A stretch of 64,000 nt of DNA from Neoscytalidium dimidiatum (lineage: Eukaryota > Ascomycota > Dothideomycetes > Botryosphaeriales > Botryosphaeriaceae): NCBI GenBank assembly GCA_037367355.1, contig CM074695.1:2108001-2172000 (forward strand), given 5' to 3'. Position 1 is the first letter of the stretch; every line of letters begins with the position of its first letter. The notes beneath the pieces were generated by a model that was given only the letters and a program-made list of their open reading frames with translations, searched no databases and was not told where the DNA came from. Shown here piece after piece: positions 11,772 through 26,511 of the stretch. Made by a program: the position numbers and the translations under genes.

Positions 11772-13998
11772 TCAGTCGCTAGTCAAGTCAATGCACTCGA
11801 TAGTTTCTAATGCAGCGTACGCAGACCTCTGATTCTGTGACCTGTCGGTACTTCGTGGTTCCTGCATGCCATCTCGTTCGGATATCTTCGCATTGAAACC
11901 GGCCCAATGAGCACGAACCGCTTCTCGCACGGAAAGTGACTCCGCCTCGACCTGCCGCTGTGACAGTCTTTGGATCTGCCGCTGGGATCTGGGTGCGGGA
12001 ATTATTCTTGGTGGCGTTGTTAAAGGCTCTGCAGATCCAGGGGATGGGGCGGATGTTTCCGCTGCTGGACTTGATTCAGCAACATATGCAGCTTGCATTT
12101 GGCGCGTTAATCGAAAATCTTCATCCGCAGGAGCCGGGACGGGAAGGACACATGTTGCTGCATGAACTGGTTCCGGTGGTCTCAGACGAGATGCAGATAC
12201 GCCACTTACGGGCCGCGGGAGAAGCTCAGATGGAGAGGGCAACTCATCTTCGCTTTGCGATCCGAGGTCGACGATTTCTGCAGAACTTTGAGTTGGAGGC
12301 GGTGCCAATACGTCAGACCTAGAGCCAGGACCCTGGTGTCTACGCCCACCACTACTGCGTCCGGCGCCACGTAGGCGAACACATATCATCTTGTCAATAA
12401 TCTCGCTCACTTCGTCGGAGGCGCTTCAGATTCATCGGCCCGAGATTGGTTCTGTGCTGTCTACCTGGGGCGCTTCCTTGAACTCCTTGCTGTGTCCAGC
12501 TGTCTCGGTGCTGTCATGGATTCTGTTATTAGCACATCAGAACACTCCACATAATCATCTCCCTGCTCCTGAGATATCCGCTTCCTCTTCTTAGGAGATT
12601 TTGCCGGCGGAGCTTCAAGCACTGACGCAGGTAGGCTATGTCTGGGGATAACGTCGAGGATCTCACAGTCAATCTTAGCACGTGGATCATATTCGCCATC
12701 AGCCTTGGTCACAAGTTCCCGCCAGTCTTCATTCTCTGGCTGCACCATGACATCAAAGTCGACGACAGTGAGAGGTAGAAACCTGATCTTCCTCTCAAAC
12801 TGCTCTCCGGGCACATTGTTTGTGTTCTGCTTACGTTGGCGAGCAATCTCGATCGTATACGGGTTATCGCTGTCGCGGCTGACTGGTGAAGTGGCACTGT
12901 CACACAGCTTCCGAACCAAAATGATGGTGGCAACATGCTTCAGAAAGCCTTTGGTCCGAATTTGCAAACGTTCTCTGAGGAAGATTCTTAAAGCTGACTG
13001 GTCAATGACACGGTCCCAGGGCATCCGGATTTGCAAATCACGGAGGTCTCCAGCGTGGATACTGTTGGGTTCCTGTAGTTGTTCAAGTGTCTTGCTCGAG
13101 GCCAACTGGGTGGGATCTCCACGTCACGGTTATGGAAGATTGGTAGGAGGCGGTCTCTGATGGATGGTAATTCCCTGTCGGGCGTTTGACACAGTATCTT
13201 TCCGAGACCACGCTTTGCGGCTTTCCAAGCCAGCTGTGCACCGCAGCCGATAACTCTGACGGGATCGTAGTCACCGCCACTCAGCATAGCAAACAGAACC
13301 AGACCCTCACAATCAAGCTGTTTCTTTTCCCATATATTGCGAGCCCGGTGCACGCGGACGTAGGTGTCACTCTTCTTGTTCTTGTCGCGGAAGTTGCGGA
13401 TGAGAAAAGTGCATCCGAACATCGGACTATCGCTGTCTTCCGACCACACGGCTTCAACGATTCCTTCCAGTTGCAGCCGGGCGCATTCTGCCTCCGCTTC
13501 GGCCGGGGCTTGATGGTGCGGGACGCGGAGGAGGTCAAGGAGACGGCGTAGGGTGTCGATGTCTTTGTATTTGATCATGCCGGCCGTCTTTCTTTTCTTC
13601 TATGGCCTCCAGGGCCCATCGAAAGTGAAGAAAAGCTGTACATTAAGCTTCAAGAGTTTGAGGATTCGGAAAAGGATGGCCGTCTCAACGGGATTCGCTT
13701 CAGGCACCTCTACATTGGCATGCTGTCAGCTCAGAGGATCGCAGCCGATAGACTGAAGAATTGGCTCACTCTCACGAATGGCGCGGACCTGGTGGGGGTT
13801 CAAGGTGCAAGAACGCCATCCAGCTTCGTCGACGGCGATGCGCAGCGGACGGCCAGTTTGTTGGAAGTGGTCAGGCGCAAGCTGGGCAATCCAGGTGATC
13901 TCGCTATCGCCCAGAATGTCCCAAATCCTAGAGGAATTTTTTCCGAGGGGCGCTACAGCAGACGGATGGACCTGGGAAAGTTATCCGATTATGCCCAT
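11772..13998 (-). pseudogene. Degraded GEN1/Yen1 Holliday-junction resolvase (XPG family)
   Basis: Minus-strand reading recovers nearly a whole GEN1-like protein in pieces. Start MGIIG (13998) continues as IWDILGDSEITWIAQLAP and RPLRIAVDEAGW (13927 onward), an intron at 13775-13710, then EANPVETAILFRILKLLKL and FFTFDGPWRP. Next comes the XPG-I region (APAEAEAECARLQLEGIVEA, then SGGDYD), then NPTVSTL, PWDRVIDQSALR and a disordered tail ending IECIDLTSD. Five defects are visible. The first intron begins AT rather than GT (13984). An in-frame TAG at 13602-13600 sits where RPW is expected. A frameshift lies near 13045-13050. A second TAG lies at 12463-12461. A second frameshift lies near 12417-12424. 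GEN1 normally cleaves four-way DNA junctions late in the cell cycle. Assembly error could explain one lesion but hardly all five. Confidence 0.82.
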
Positions 13999-14711
13999 AG
14001 GAATAGCTTGGATGATGCGGTAGTGCAGGAGCAGCTGAGCTTTCCTTCCAGTTGCGCGTCAAGCTTCCAGGCGCGTCGAGCACGGTCGCGTCATCCCCGC
14101 CTGCCCACTGCCCACTGTCGGCGAATCGTCTGCCGGCTCCCCTCACCATCAGCACCCTCCACCTTCCGCTCCCCTCCATCTCCACTCCACTCCACTCCAC
14201 TCCACTCCACTCCACTCCACTCTGTTCCTAACCCGCTTGCTCCCACTCACTGTGCTTCGCGTAAAGTTGTCACCTAGCCGTCCGAAATCACCTGCCAGCT
14301 CGGCAAGCTCTGCAAGTAACAGACATGAACATTACCTTCGTGAAGCTACAGTCCTTAGTAGCTAATAGCCTCGAGGCAACAACCTACCATCTTTCTACGT
14401 CTCTACGTCTCATGCTTATTTTTGGTGTCCTCGGCGCTTGGGACTTCTTCTCTGCATTCGACATAGCGCTTTGTCGCTTATCAAGTCGGGGTCTTCCCTG
14501 ACCAAAGACCGGCACTGACGACAGATCTGCATGCATTCCACTCACCTGCCAACCGTGCATGGGGTTCCTTGTCCATTTTTGATAACACCATGTGTGTTGT
14601 CTCTCCCAGCCCCATCTATAAGACTGGAAGCCGCGACACACAACAGGGCTCAACACCGACTCACTGGTATTCCCACAAGCTGTGCTGCACATTACCTGCT
14701 GCCCTATCGCC
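13999..14711. other. Intergenic with CCACT repeat
   Basis: No supported gene. It holds a short run of the pentamer CCACT (about 14183-14222), and the likely promoter of the first Rieske-oxygenase-like gene is at its right end. Confidence 0.5.
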
Positions 14712-15774
14712 ATGACCTGTGAGCTTCCGAGGACTCTGCCCGCCTCGTGGTATACCAGTCAAGAACTGTACAACTTGGAACGCCGTGCCGTGTTTTTCAA
14801 GGTGAGTAGAGTAGTGTACATACACCACAAAAAAAAAAAGGATATTCCTGCTTCGTCGCTAACCTTTGCAGTCATGGTATCTCCTGGGGCCAGTCACTCG
14901 GTTCCATGAAGACCGTGTAGACTACGAGATCGCCCAAGTGCCCGTTTATGTGACCAGGAACGAGGATGGAAGCTTGAGAGTCTTGATGCAGAAGACGGTC
15001 TGTCGTCAATCTAGCAGAACATAAGAGTCCCTCTGACATTCTCGAACATTAAAGGACGAAGAGGTGCGCAGCCGGACGACCGCCACGGGACTGCTGTTTG
15101 CTACCATATCAAACGGTGCGCCTGAGTTTGACGAGTTCTTTCCTGATCTCGAGCCTTTGATCTCCCGCGTCGATTTCACCAAGCTGCCGCACCGTAGAAG
15201 CCTCAAATACGAAGGCAGGTTCAATTGGAAAACTATGGTCGACGGCTATCAAGAGTGCCTTCACTGCCAGTACACCCACCCCTCATTTTCCGTCTACTAT
15301 CCACCCACCTTCTATTCGGTGAAGAACTTCAAGAATTTCTCACAGCACATTGCGGATCCGAAGAAGCCCGATGACGGCTTGTTCCTGTACTTCTTTCCTA
15401 ATTGCACTCTCAACGTGTACGGCGGCGGGATGAGCTCCTTCCGGGTGTGCCCGACAGAGGATCCGAACATCACTCGCATGGAGTTCGATTATTACCACAT
15501 GGAATCAGGCGAAAAGTTCGATGAGTACTTTAAATTCGTCAGGCAGGTTGCCCTCGAGGACTACGAGTTGTGCGAGAAAGCACAAGCGAATTTGGAGAAG
15601 GGCATTTATGCTGAAGGCATTTTAAACCCGAATAAGGAGAACGGCGTTGCCTGTAGGTCGTCCAGCTCCCCCTCGCCACTAATGTCTGATTTGTTCCCAG
15701 ACTACCAAGGCCGTGTTCTCGAAATGGTCTTCGAGCAGCACAGTCTGGATCAGCACGTTGTAGGAGTTCATTGA
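14712..15774 (+). CDS. Rieske-oxygenase homologue lacking the Rieske [2Fe-2S] motif
   Basis: Predicted exons are 14712-14801, 14872-14997, 15055-15652 and 15701-15774, all phase-consistent, about 295 aa; intact relatives are about 370-430. The N-terminus LPASWYTSQELYNLERRAVF is the typical start of choline/carnitine-monooxygenase-like alpha subunits. The catalytic half is complete: GRFNWKTMVDGYQECLHC, then QYTHPSF (His-x4-His type iron ligands), and LEDYELCEKAQ provides the usual third ligand Asp. The C-terminus, joined by the last intron, reads GVAYYQGRVLEM. However, after VPVYVTRNEDGSLRV the protein jumps to TTATGLLFATISN. The segment of about 50 residues that should carry CxH and CxxH is absent, and the 57-nt intron there is too small to hide it. 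It is either an inactive remnant or an oxygenase needing electrons from another protein; see the next gene. Confidence 0.85.
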
Positions 15775-16422
15775 CCGTCTTCCGGTGGAATCCTCGGCCC
15801 TTCGACCGCCCATTTCTCTCAATAGTTGTTAAACTCCAGCAGACCAGTCTGAATCTCATGCCATCTAGTAGTCGTGTTCTCGCACGTATATCGTTACGCA
15901 CCGAAATTTCAGCAGCCATGAATCATTTGCCTGGCATTTCGGATGTCGCATTGAGCACACAGTGGCTGTGGCTTACCTGTTCGGGCAGGACCGAGAGCGT
16001 GACGCCCCGCGACAGGAGCCAACGATAACGGCCTGCCAACACTTGTGCAATCCAGCTCATCCTGCGCCCGCTTTAACAAGACCATCTGCAAAATTCAGAC
16101 GTTGTGATTGGTCTGCCTTCGTCTGTTCACTGGGTCACCGCGGATGCGGGATCTCCACGCTGTTCCGAAAGGGGAAACGCGATCCAATCCCCGCATCATC
16201 TGCACATCAACGCATCAACCTCCGCTGGTTGCCCTACTGACAGCAGATACAGAGGGAAAGCATGTCCAAATTCGGCTACTTGGGTGGGTAAACTACGTCG
16301 ACATGTCATGCGATATGTGTGGTCAGGCGAGCCGCTCTGCTCTAGCTAAGTTGTATATCCTGCTCGCCGTGGCCATTTTCTCGCAGGTCCAGAGAAGCCT
16401 CTCGGAGGTTCGGTAGATCATC
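15775..16422. other. Intergenic between the Rieske paralogues
   Basis: No supported gene. This 648-bp spacer must hold the promoter of the second paralogue. I see no displaced CxH/CxxH Rieske fragment in it. Confidence 0.5.
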
Positions 16423-17950
16423 ATGGTTAACGTTGTGTCCATTTTATTCTCTGTTTCCGCTGCTCTTGTTGCCTTTGGAGCATATATACATGTAACCAGC
16501 GGCTGGGCCCGTGCCAAGAGATCTGACGTTGCCCGGTCAGCTGCCCCTGGGCCTGGCGAGCCTATAGAGCCTCAGGCACATCGCGCATCTGATTTTCCCG
16601 AGGATTGGTGGGTTGGCGAGACCCTTTTTGAGTTAGAACGTCGTGCAATTTTCAGCAAGGTAAGCCTCCAAATTACTGTGCGTCAGCCAATCAGGTGTCT
16701 GACAAGCTGGCCAGCACTGGATATACCTCACTCACCGGAGCCATTTTTCGAAGCCAGGCGACTATCACACATTTCAGCTGGCCAACTTTCCTATCTTCCT
16801 GATCCTTGGAAAAGATCATGTTATTCGAGCTTTCCATAATGTATGCCGGCATCGAGCATACACCATCACCAAGAAGAAATCCGGGTCTTCGACTGTACTG
16901 GGATGCCGCTACCACGGATGGAGTTATGACACAAGAGGACGTCTTATCAAAGCGCCTGCATTTGACGAAATTGAGAGCTTTGACAAAAGCCAAAATGGAC
17001 TGTTCGAAATTCACACACATACTACCCGTCAGGGCTTTGTCTTTGCGAATCTGAGCGCGGAGAAAGTGACAACTCCTGAGGTCAGGATGGTCGATATCCT
17101 GGCAAAGAGCTGGGGCATCTCCGAGCGGTCAGCCCCTCTTGCTCAGCTCGATTTCGCTGAGAATGTGAACTGGAAGCAAGCCGGTAATTCAGACTCCAAA
17201 GCCGAACGTACCTCGCTAAGCTCACAAAACCTTTCTGCTTACAGTACATTACATGGAGAAGACGGGCTGCTCTACCACTGTCCCACCCAACGCATGGCTT
17301 GACTTGGCTTCCAAGATGCCATTCTTATCCAACATTGGCGGCCAAAGCGCACACTCCGTCCTCGACCATCACGGACTCAGCTCTCTCCACATTTCAGCAG
17401 ATGGCCGACTATGGTACACCGTCTCCGCATCCCCTACTTCGGCGACCCATACTCTGTTTACATGCCACGTATACCTGAACTGGCCTGGCGATAATGCCCA
17501 AGCCGACATCGCCATCGAGGCCATCAAGGATGAGGTCCAATCCCTCCTTTCAGGTGCTAAGGCAGAACAACCGGCGCTGGACGCCGTGGCGACTAGGCTC
17601 CAGCTGGGAATACTGGATGGTCTGACGGCACACCTCAAGGAAGAGAGGAAAAGGGGTAAGGAGGTGTGGCCGGCTAGCAGGGAGTCAAACGTGAGCGAGA
17701 GGTACAACCAAGCTGATCTGCGTAAGTCTCGACATTCTTTCCCCCAACTTTTACGATGTACGGTCAGTTGATATGATCTCTGTGGCGCCGAACGTTTCTT
17801 TCAATCAATTTTACCTTTTGGTAGCTACACCAGCTGACAGATACGGGTGCAAACGTAGTTTGCAAGCAGTTGAGCTGCCCCAAACCGCAGACGGCGCCGG
17901 ACATGGGTCTGTGGGGAAAGATCGGACCCGTTAATGAGTTGGAGTGGTAA
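16423..17950 (+). CDS. Membrane-anchored Rieske [2Fe-2S] protein, oxygenase-like
   Basis: Predicted exons are 16423-16659, 16715-17183, 17245-17721 and 17841-17950, about 430 aa; the last acceptor is the least certain. Residues 4-24 (VVSILFSVSAALVAFGAY) form one membrane anchor. DWWVGETLFELERRAIFSK resembles the start of the upstream gene, and the following intron falls after the same Lys. Exon 2 holds a perfect Rieske centre: FHNVCRHRAY and LGCRYHGWSYDTRGRL (C-x-H, 18 residues, C-x-x-H). GLFEIHTHTTRQGFVFANLS then leads into the oxygenase half. After NWKQA the protein diverges; the His-x4-His iron motif expected there (as in ECLHC...H of the upstream gene) is missing. It could be an electron carrier, or an oxygenase with unusual ligands. 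Anchored Rieske oxygenases such as Neverland/DAF-36 are known for sterols, but orthology is not implied. Confidence 0.85.
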
Positions 17951-21838
<3,888 letters not shown>

Positions 21839-23321
21839 TCATCGGAGATAGTGCGATCGGTAGTATTGCTGCCGTCCGTTCGCATCCTCGGTGGTTTGCT
21901 CAACGGTCAAGCTCTTCATGATGCCTTGGTGGGTCGGAAAGGTCGGCTGCGGGGTTGTTCGTACTCCGGCGACCCTGTCTCGCCTGTCGTCCGAAGAGTT
22001 CTTTCCGCTCTCGACGATGGTCTCCTCACCAGCGGGGTCATCGAAGAACAAGGCCTCATCACTGTGGTTATTCCCGGCGTCGAAGCTCCGCATCCCCTGG
22101 CCTCCTCGTGGCAGTGTTGCTGATGTCCGTGTCTCGCCAGAGCCACTCTTCACGAAAGAGAGCGTCTTCAAACTGATTGTGCTGTCCTTAATCTTTATCG
22201 CCTTGGCTTTGTCCGCGGAGTTGGCGCCGTAGCCGTACTTAAAGTAGCGCCCACCACTTGAAGACTGCTGAGTGCCTGATTTGTCCGAGAAAGTGTGCGC
22301 AAAGAGCGCCTTCATGGATGGGAAGGATGCAGAGATGATTGCGGCGTTCAATTCGATTTGTGTCCAGATAAGGATCGGCCCGCCGGTGTAAGGGACATCC
22401 TTTGATTTTGCCCATATCGACAGTGTCCAGAGACGGAGAATTGACGCTAGGACTGCAATGAAGCCGACGCTGAAAATTCCAAAAAGCGCAACCCGTCTGG
22501 TCTTTGGCATCTGGAGGCGCGCCAGTAGAGGGACAGGAATTAGCATGATGGTCAGGTCGCTTGCGATGTTGAATCCCGCTTGCGCAAAATACATCGAATG
22601 TAGGTCCCGGCAAGATCCAAGGCCAGCCATGATAATCTCGACGGTGAAGGCGTCTGACGGGTTTGGACATTCGAAAGCGTTGACGAAGGTCATGGCGATG
22701 GTGAAGCTTCCTACTATTGCCATCATGGCGTAGATGACCGTTCGAAACCATCTCTGATCGCAGATGGCGCAGTAGAAGAACAGGATGGAGAACTTTACGA
22801 AGAGGAGGTCGACGAGGTAGGCAATCTGGAAGGAATACCCTACTCATTGTTAGCACGAATGGCTACGGTGAAGATACTGACTAGACCTACATGACTTGAG
22901 AGTACCCTCAAGACCGTCCATGGACTACATGGGATTAGTGTTTACAAAAGTGTCATTGGAGCATAGCTTACGCACCGTTCCTAAATCGTAAATGTGCTTT
23001 CCAGTGCCATATCGAACCTGGTAATGGTTGATGACTGCTATGCCCCATGTCATGACCTGTGGAACATGTGAGACGTCGCTCTCCATGCTCAATCACATGA
23101 GTCTAGGCACATACCATTGCAGCGCTCATGAATATATCAGAGATGCCAGCCCTCTTCAACAGGTGGACATTGCAGTATAGTCTGGCTGAGAGATCAGTTC
23201 ACGGTAAATGGTAATACGAGTGCAGCTGTCAGACGTACCTGAGGGCGACGATTACGGTGGAGATGCTGGTGAGGGTGAAGGCCGTCACCTCTATGCGCGG
23301 GCCGTAGTCGTTGGGAGCCAT
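21839..23321 (-). CDS. Fungal rhodopsin-like seven-TM integral membrane protein
   Basis: Starts at the ATG at 23321 (MAPNDYGPRIEVTAFTLTSI). Exons are about 23321-23239, 23181-23115, 23056-22976, a small one near 22920-22890, and 22843-21839. Several hydrophobic helices are visible: VTAFTLTSISTVIVALR, SDIFMSAAMVVMTWGIAV, VDLLFVKFSILFFYCAI, IYAMMAIVGSFTIAMTFV, ASDLTIMLIPVPLLARL and VALFGIFSVGFIAVLASI. The motifs YGTGKHIYDLG and ILIWTQIELNAAIISASFPS are hallmarks of the fungal rhodopsin-domain (DUF3433/SAT4-like) family found across Pezizomycotina. No retinal-binding Lys motif is recognised and the molecular role is unknown. The cytoplasmic tail of about 130 residues is polar and Ser/Thr rich. 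The small fourth exon could not be phased with certainty. Confidence 0.85.
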
Positions 23322-24817
23322 TGCGGGTGGCAGAGCAGTGTCGCGCGGGCACCGGCGGCGACTGGATGGGCCGGATTCATACGAGGTCTGGGGACGATGC
23401 CGGGCCCGAGGGACAAGAGTCGGGAGAGGGTGATCAATTATCCTACCCGCAGCACCGGGCATAAAACAGCGGGTGCGAGCTGGCTGGCCGGGAGGCCCAT
23501 CTATCGTCGACGGGGCAATGGTTTCTGGAGTCTCGAGGCATTCATAGGGACGGCGTGGCATGCCTGTCGCTGGGCGCCCAGCCCGAACTGCGGCAGCAGC
23601 CGGGGTGCTGGGTGGCTAGCCTTTTGACCCCATCATTTGGAGATCGCCGACGAAGCAACGAGGCGGCACCTGGCCTGATTGGCACTGGCGCGTGTCCGTA
23701 ATTTGCTTCCCTGTCCCCGATGCACAGAGATGCATCATGCCAGCTAATGCGGACTGCTACTCACTGCCGTTCCGAGCGGAAGGCGCAGCGCCGGCCCGCT
23801 GCTGTCTGGCACGACAGCTTCGGTCCACGTGGGTGTTGGCAGACCATCCAGAAACGACCCCGGCCAGCGCTGTCCAGACGCCGAATCGTGGAAAACTGTT
23901 CGGAGTCTCCTCGTCACCTCAGCGCTGCGGTGGAGCATGTCCGAGCCTCAGCCTTGCTCGCAGTCCAGCTGTGGTCGCTGTCGGCCCGCAGTGGGTCGAA
24001 GGCGCACGGCTTCTGGGCTCTTTTGGCAACCAGCCCGCTGCGGCGCTGTCGTCCGCCGACCTGCCTGCAAACATCTTTAGCCGCGTCCTCTTGATAGGCG
24101 CACGCTGCGCTGCGAGGTTGAGGCTGCACACCCCCCAGCGACTCGTGCGGCCTGCGTTTCACTGTGGCCTGGTGAATGCAGGCATCGGGGCGAGTGCCTG
24201 CAAACCTTCTTAGCCAGCACGGGCACAGTGCCCTGCAACGGGGGGGGGGGGGGCCCAGATCGCGACTCATAAAGCTTGTCCTTGAATCCCGGTTACACGC
24301 TGCCCACGCTCCCGCGGAATCGTTCCCAGCCGCCATCGGATGACTTAGGCCCCAGCCTGGAGTCGGCTCCGTTATTGGTGCTCCGGGTCGCCTATTCTGT
24401 CCGTCCCGCGCGCAGACACCCGGGACTTTGTACCAATGCGTGAAGCATCAAGTGCGGCACAGGTGGTCGAACTCGGTAGCAAAGATAGTGACTCGCGAGC
24501 GGCACGTCGTTGCTGGAGGATGTGGATCTCTGCCGTGTATTAAAGGTCAGCTGCTCACTGCGGCTTTTGGCTCTGCGCCTCTCATCTCTCGCAATACGTG
24601 CACGAGCGTCTCTGGATATCCCTCGGCGTTACCAGACTTGTAAGTCTCTCGGACATACCGCACATACAATAGTGCCGCCTGATCCATCTGATGAAAATTC
24701 TGATGTAGCTCGGCCAGCGCCCAGGTCCCGTGGTGGAATCACCCAGGCGAAAGAGGGCCTAGCGTGGAGATCGAAAGATCGGCGCTCCTAACTCGCAAGC
24801 TGCTTCACCATAGATTC
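23322..24817. other. Intergenic
   Basis: No supported gene between the divergently oriented rhodopsin-like and tyrosinase genes. A run of 14 G lies at 24240-24253. Both promoters probably lie here. Confidence 0.5.
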
Positions 24818-26511
24818 ATGGCGAGGCTTAGTGACTGTGGCGTTGCTGTGCTTCTTTTAGGGGTCCTCGCCTTATCTGTAGGGGCGGACGCGGCTCCGCA
24901 TGGCAGCAACGCAGCACCTCCAACGCGACTCCGAGATGTCGCTACTTGTGAAAGCCCAATTGTCCGTAAGGAGTGGTAGGTTGTTTCAAAAGCCCTGATG
25001 TGGGGAAGACAAGGCCGCCTGCAACTTTGACAGAGAGCTGGCAGGGGTGAATTCGGGATGAATCAAAGTACATGCTGAACAAGCTTCCCAGGCGCACCCT
25101 CAGCAACACCGAAAAGCTTGAATATCTGGCCGCTGTGCAATGCTTCTTGACGAAACCTCCGATCACGCCGAAGGCTGATGCTCCCGGTGTCGGCTCTCGT
25201 TTTGAAGATCTCGTTGCTACTCATATCAATCAGGTAAGGCAGAGGCCACTTGCATCGAGTCATGAAGCTGACGTCATTATGGACTTTTTCAATCCATTAC
25301 ACGGTTGGTGATCCCCTCCTGATTGAATTGAGGTGGTCCCGAGTTCGGCGAATGGGGTCCATGCACATGCCCATGAGACGTTCGCGCGTTCGTCCGCGTG
25401 CGGTCCAGTCGGTGCGAAAGAATGCTGGCATCGTCCATGTGACGTGCCAAGTACTTTTGATCCAAGTCTCATGTTGTTGGCTGCAAAAGTCCGGAGTGTT
25501 TTCCGATGTTTGACATCGAAGTGCCGAGCCGTCTCGGTAATTGTCAACCCGGGTCGAGCAGACAGATCCCCGGTCTAAGGCGCGTTTCGAGATCGAGCGG
25601 GTGCTGACAATACGACTGTAGGGCCACTTCCTCGCGTGGCATAGATGGTTTACCGCAGTGTATGAGAAGGGGCTCCGCGAAGAATGTGGCTACAGCGGAG
25701 CTCAGCCATACTGGGACTGGACCTTGGATGTCACTTCGGAGACCGATTTCCTGAAGTCCCCAGTATTTGACCCGGTGTACGGTTTTGGCGGCAATGGGCT
25801 GCCAATACTGGTCAACACTTCGGATCCTCTCTCTGTCCCTGGACGCACTGGTGGGGGTTGCATCCAAGATGGCCCGTTTGCAAATCTGACGGTCAACTTG
25901 GGCCCGTTGAGCGACCTGAACGGCAATCCCCGATGTCTTGCGCGTGACTTCAGCCCATATTTCGCAGGAAGGTACCTTGGGATGAATCAAACTCAATTGA
26001 CCCTCAGTCAGGCCGACTTCGGATGGTTCGACCGAGTGGTAGAGGGAGGCCCTTCGTTTGACGCGTCTGGCGTTCACGGTGGTGGTCATTACGGTGTTGG
26101 AGGTACCTATGGACAAATGGGTGACCTTTATGCTAGCCCCTCAGACGTGAGTTTCCTTTCAGAATTTGCTTAGATTTAGCACTGACGGGGTGGTAGCCTA
26201 TTGTGCGTAAGCCTCCCTATTGATGGGCAAGGCAAATCGACTAACAAACCTAGTTCTATGCGCACCACGCCAACCTCGACCGTGTCTGGTGGTCGTGGCA
26301 GGCGTTGGATCTTGAAAAAAGACTGACAGATATCTCTGGCCCCATCTACCTCATGGACTATGACAACGCACAAGGTGGAAACGTGACGCTGGACTTTCCC
26401 ATGAGCGTGGGAGTCAACGCGGAGAACATAACTGTGGGGGATGTGATGGACATCAAAGCTGGAGTGCTTTGCTACGAATACGACCAACTTTATACGGCGG
26501 GGCTGTACTAA
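24818..26511 (+). CDS. Secreted tyrosinase (type-3 copper phenol oxidase)
   Basis: Predicted exons are 24818-24975, 25092-25233, 25283-25303, 25622-26146, 26197-26202 and 26254-26511, about 369 aa, all phases consistent. A signal peptide (AVLLLGVLALSVGADA) precedes CESPIVRKEWRTLSNTEKLE. CuA ligands are in ATHINQ, TFSIHYT and GHFLAWHRWF; CuB ligands are in VHGGGHYG and DPIFYAHHANLDRVWW. The second His motif of CuA and the DPIF motif appear only if very short exons are spliced in. The intron after ATHINQ has a good donor and a CTGAC branch site but ends in GG, not AG, at 25281-25282. The next intron, 318 nt, is unusually long. The enzyme hydroxylates or oxidises phenols to quinones outside the cell. 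It lacks the long C-terminal lid domain of mushroom-type latent tyrosinases. Functional status is uncertain because of the GG acceptor. Confidence 0.82.

Noticed and set aside
13561..13620. A 42-nt intron that would remove the GEN1 stop at 13602
   Set aside because: It would delete the conserved FFTFDGPWRP core, so a nonsense codon is the better explanation.
25310..25540. Possible extra tyrosinase microexon (AAGIVHV-like reading near 25420)
   Set aside because: The TFSIHYT block at 25283-25303 already supplies the second CuA histidine at the correct spacing to GHFLAWHR.
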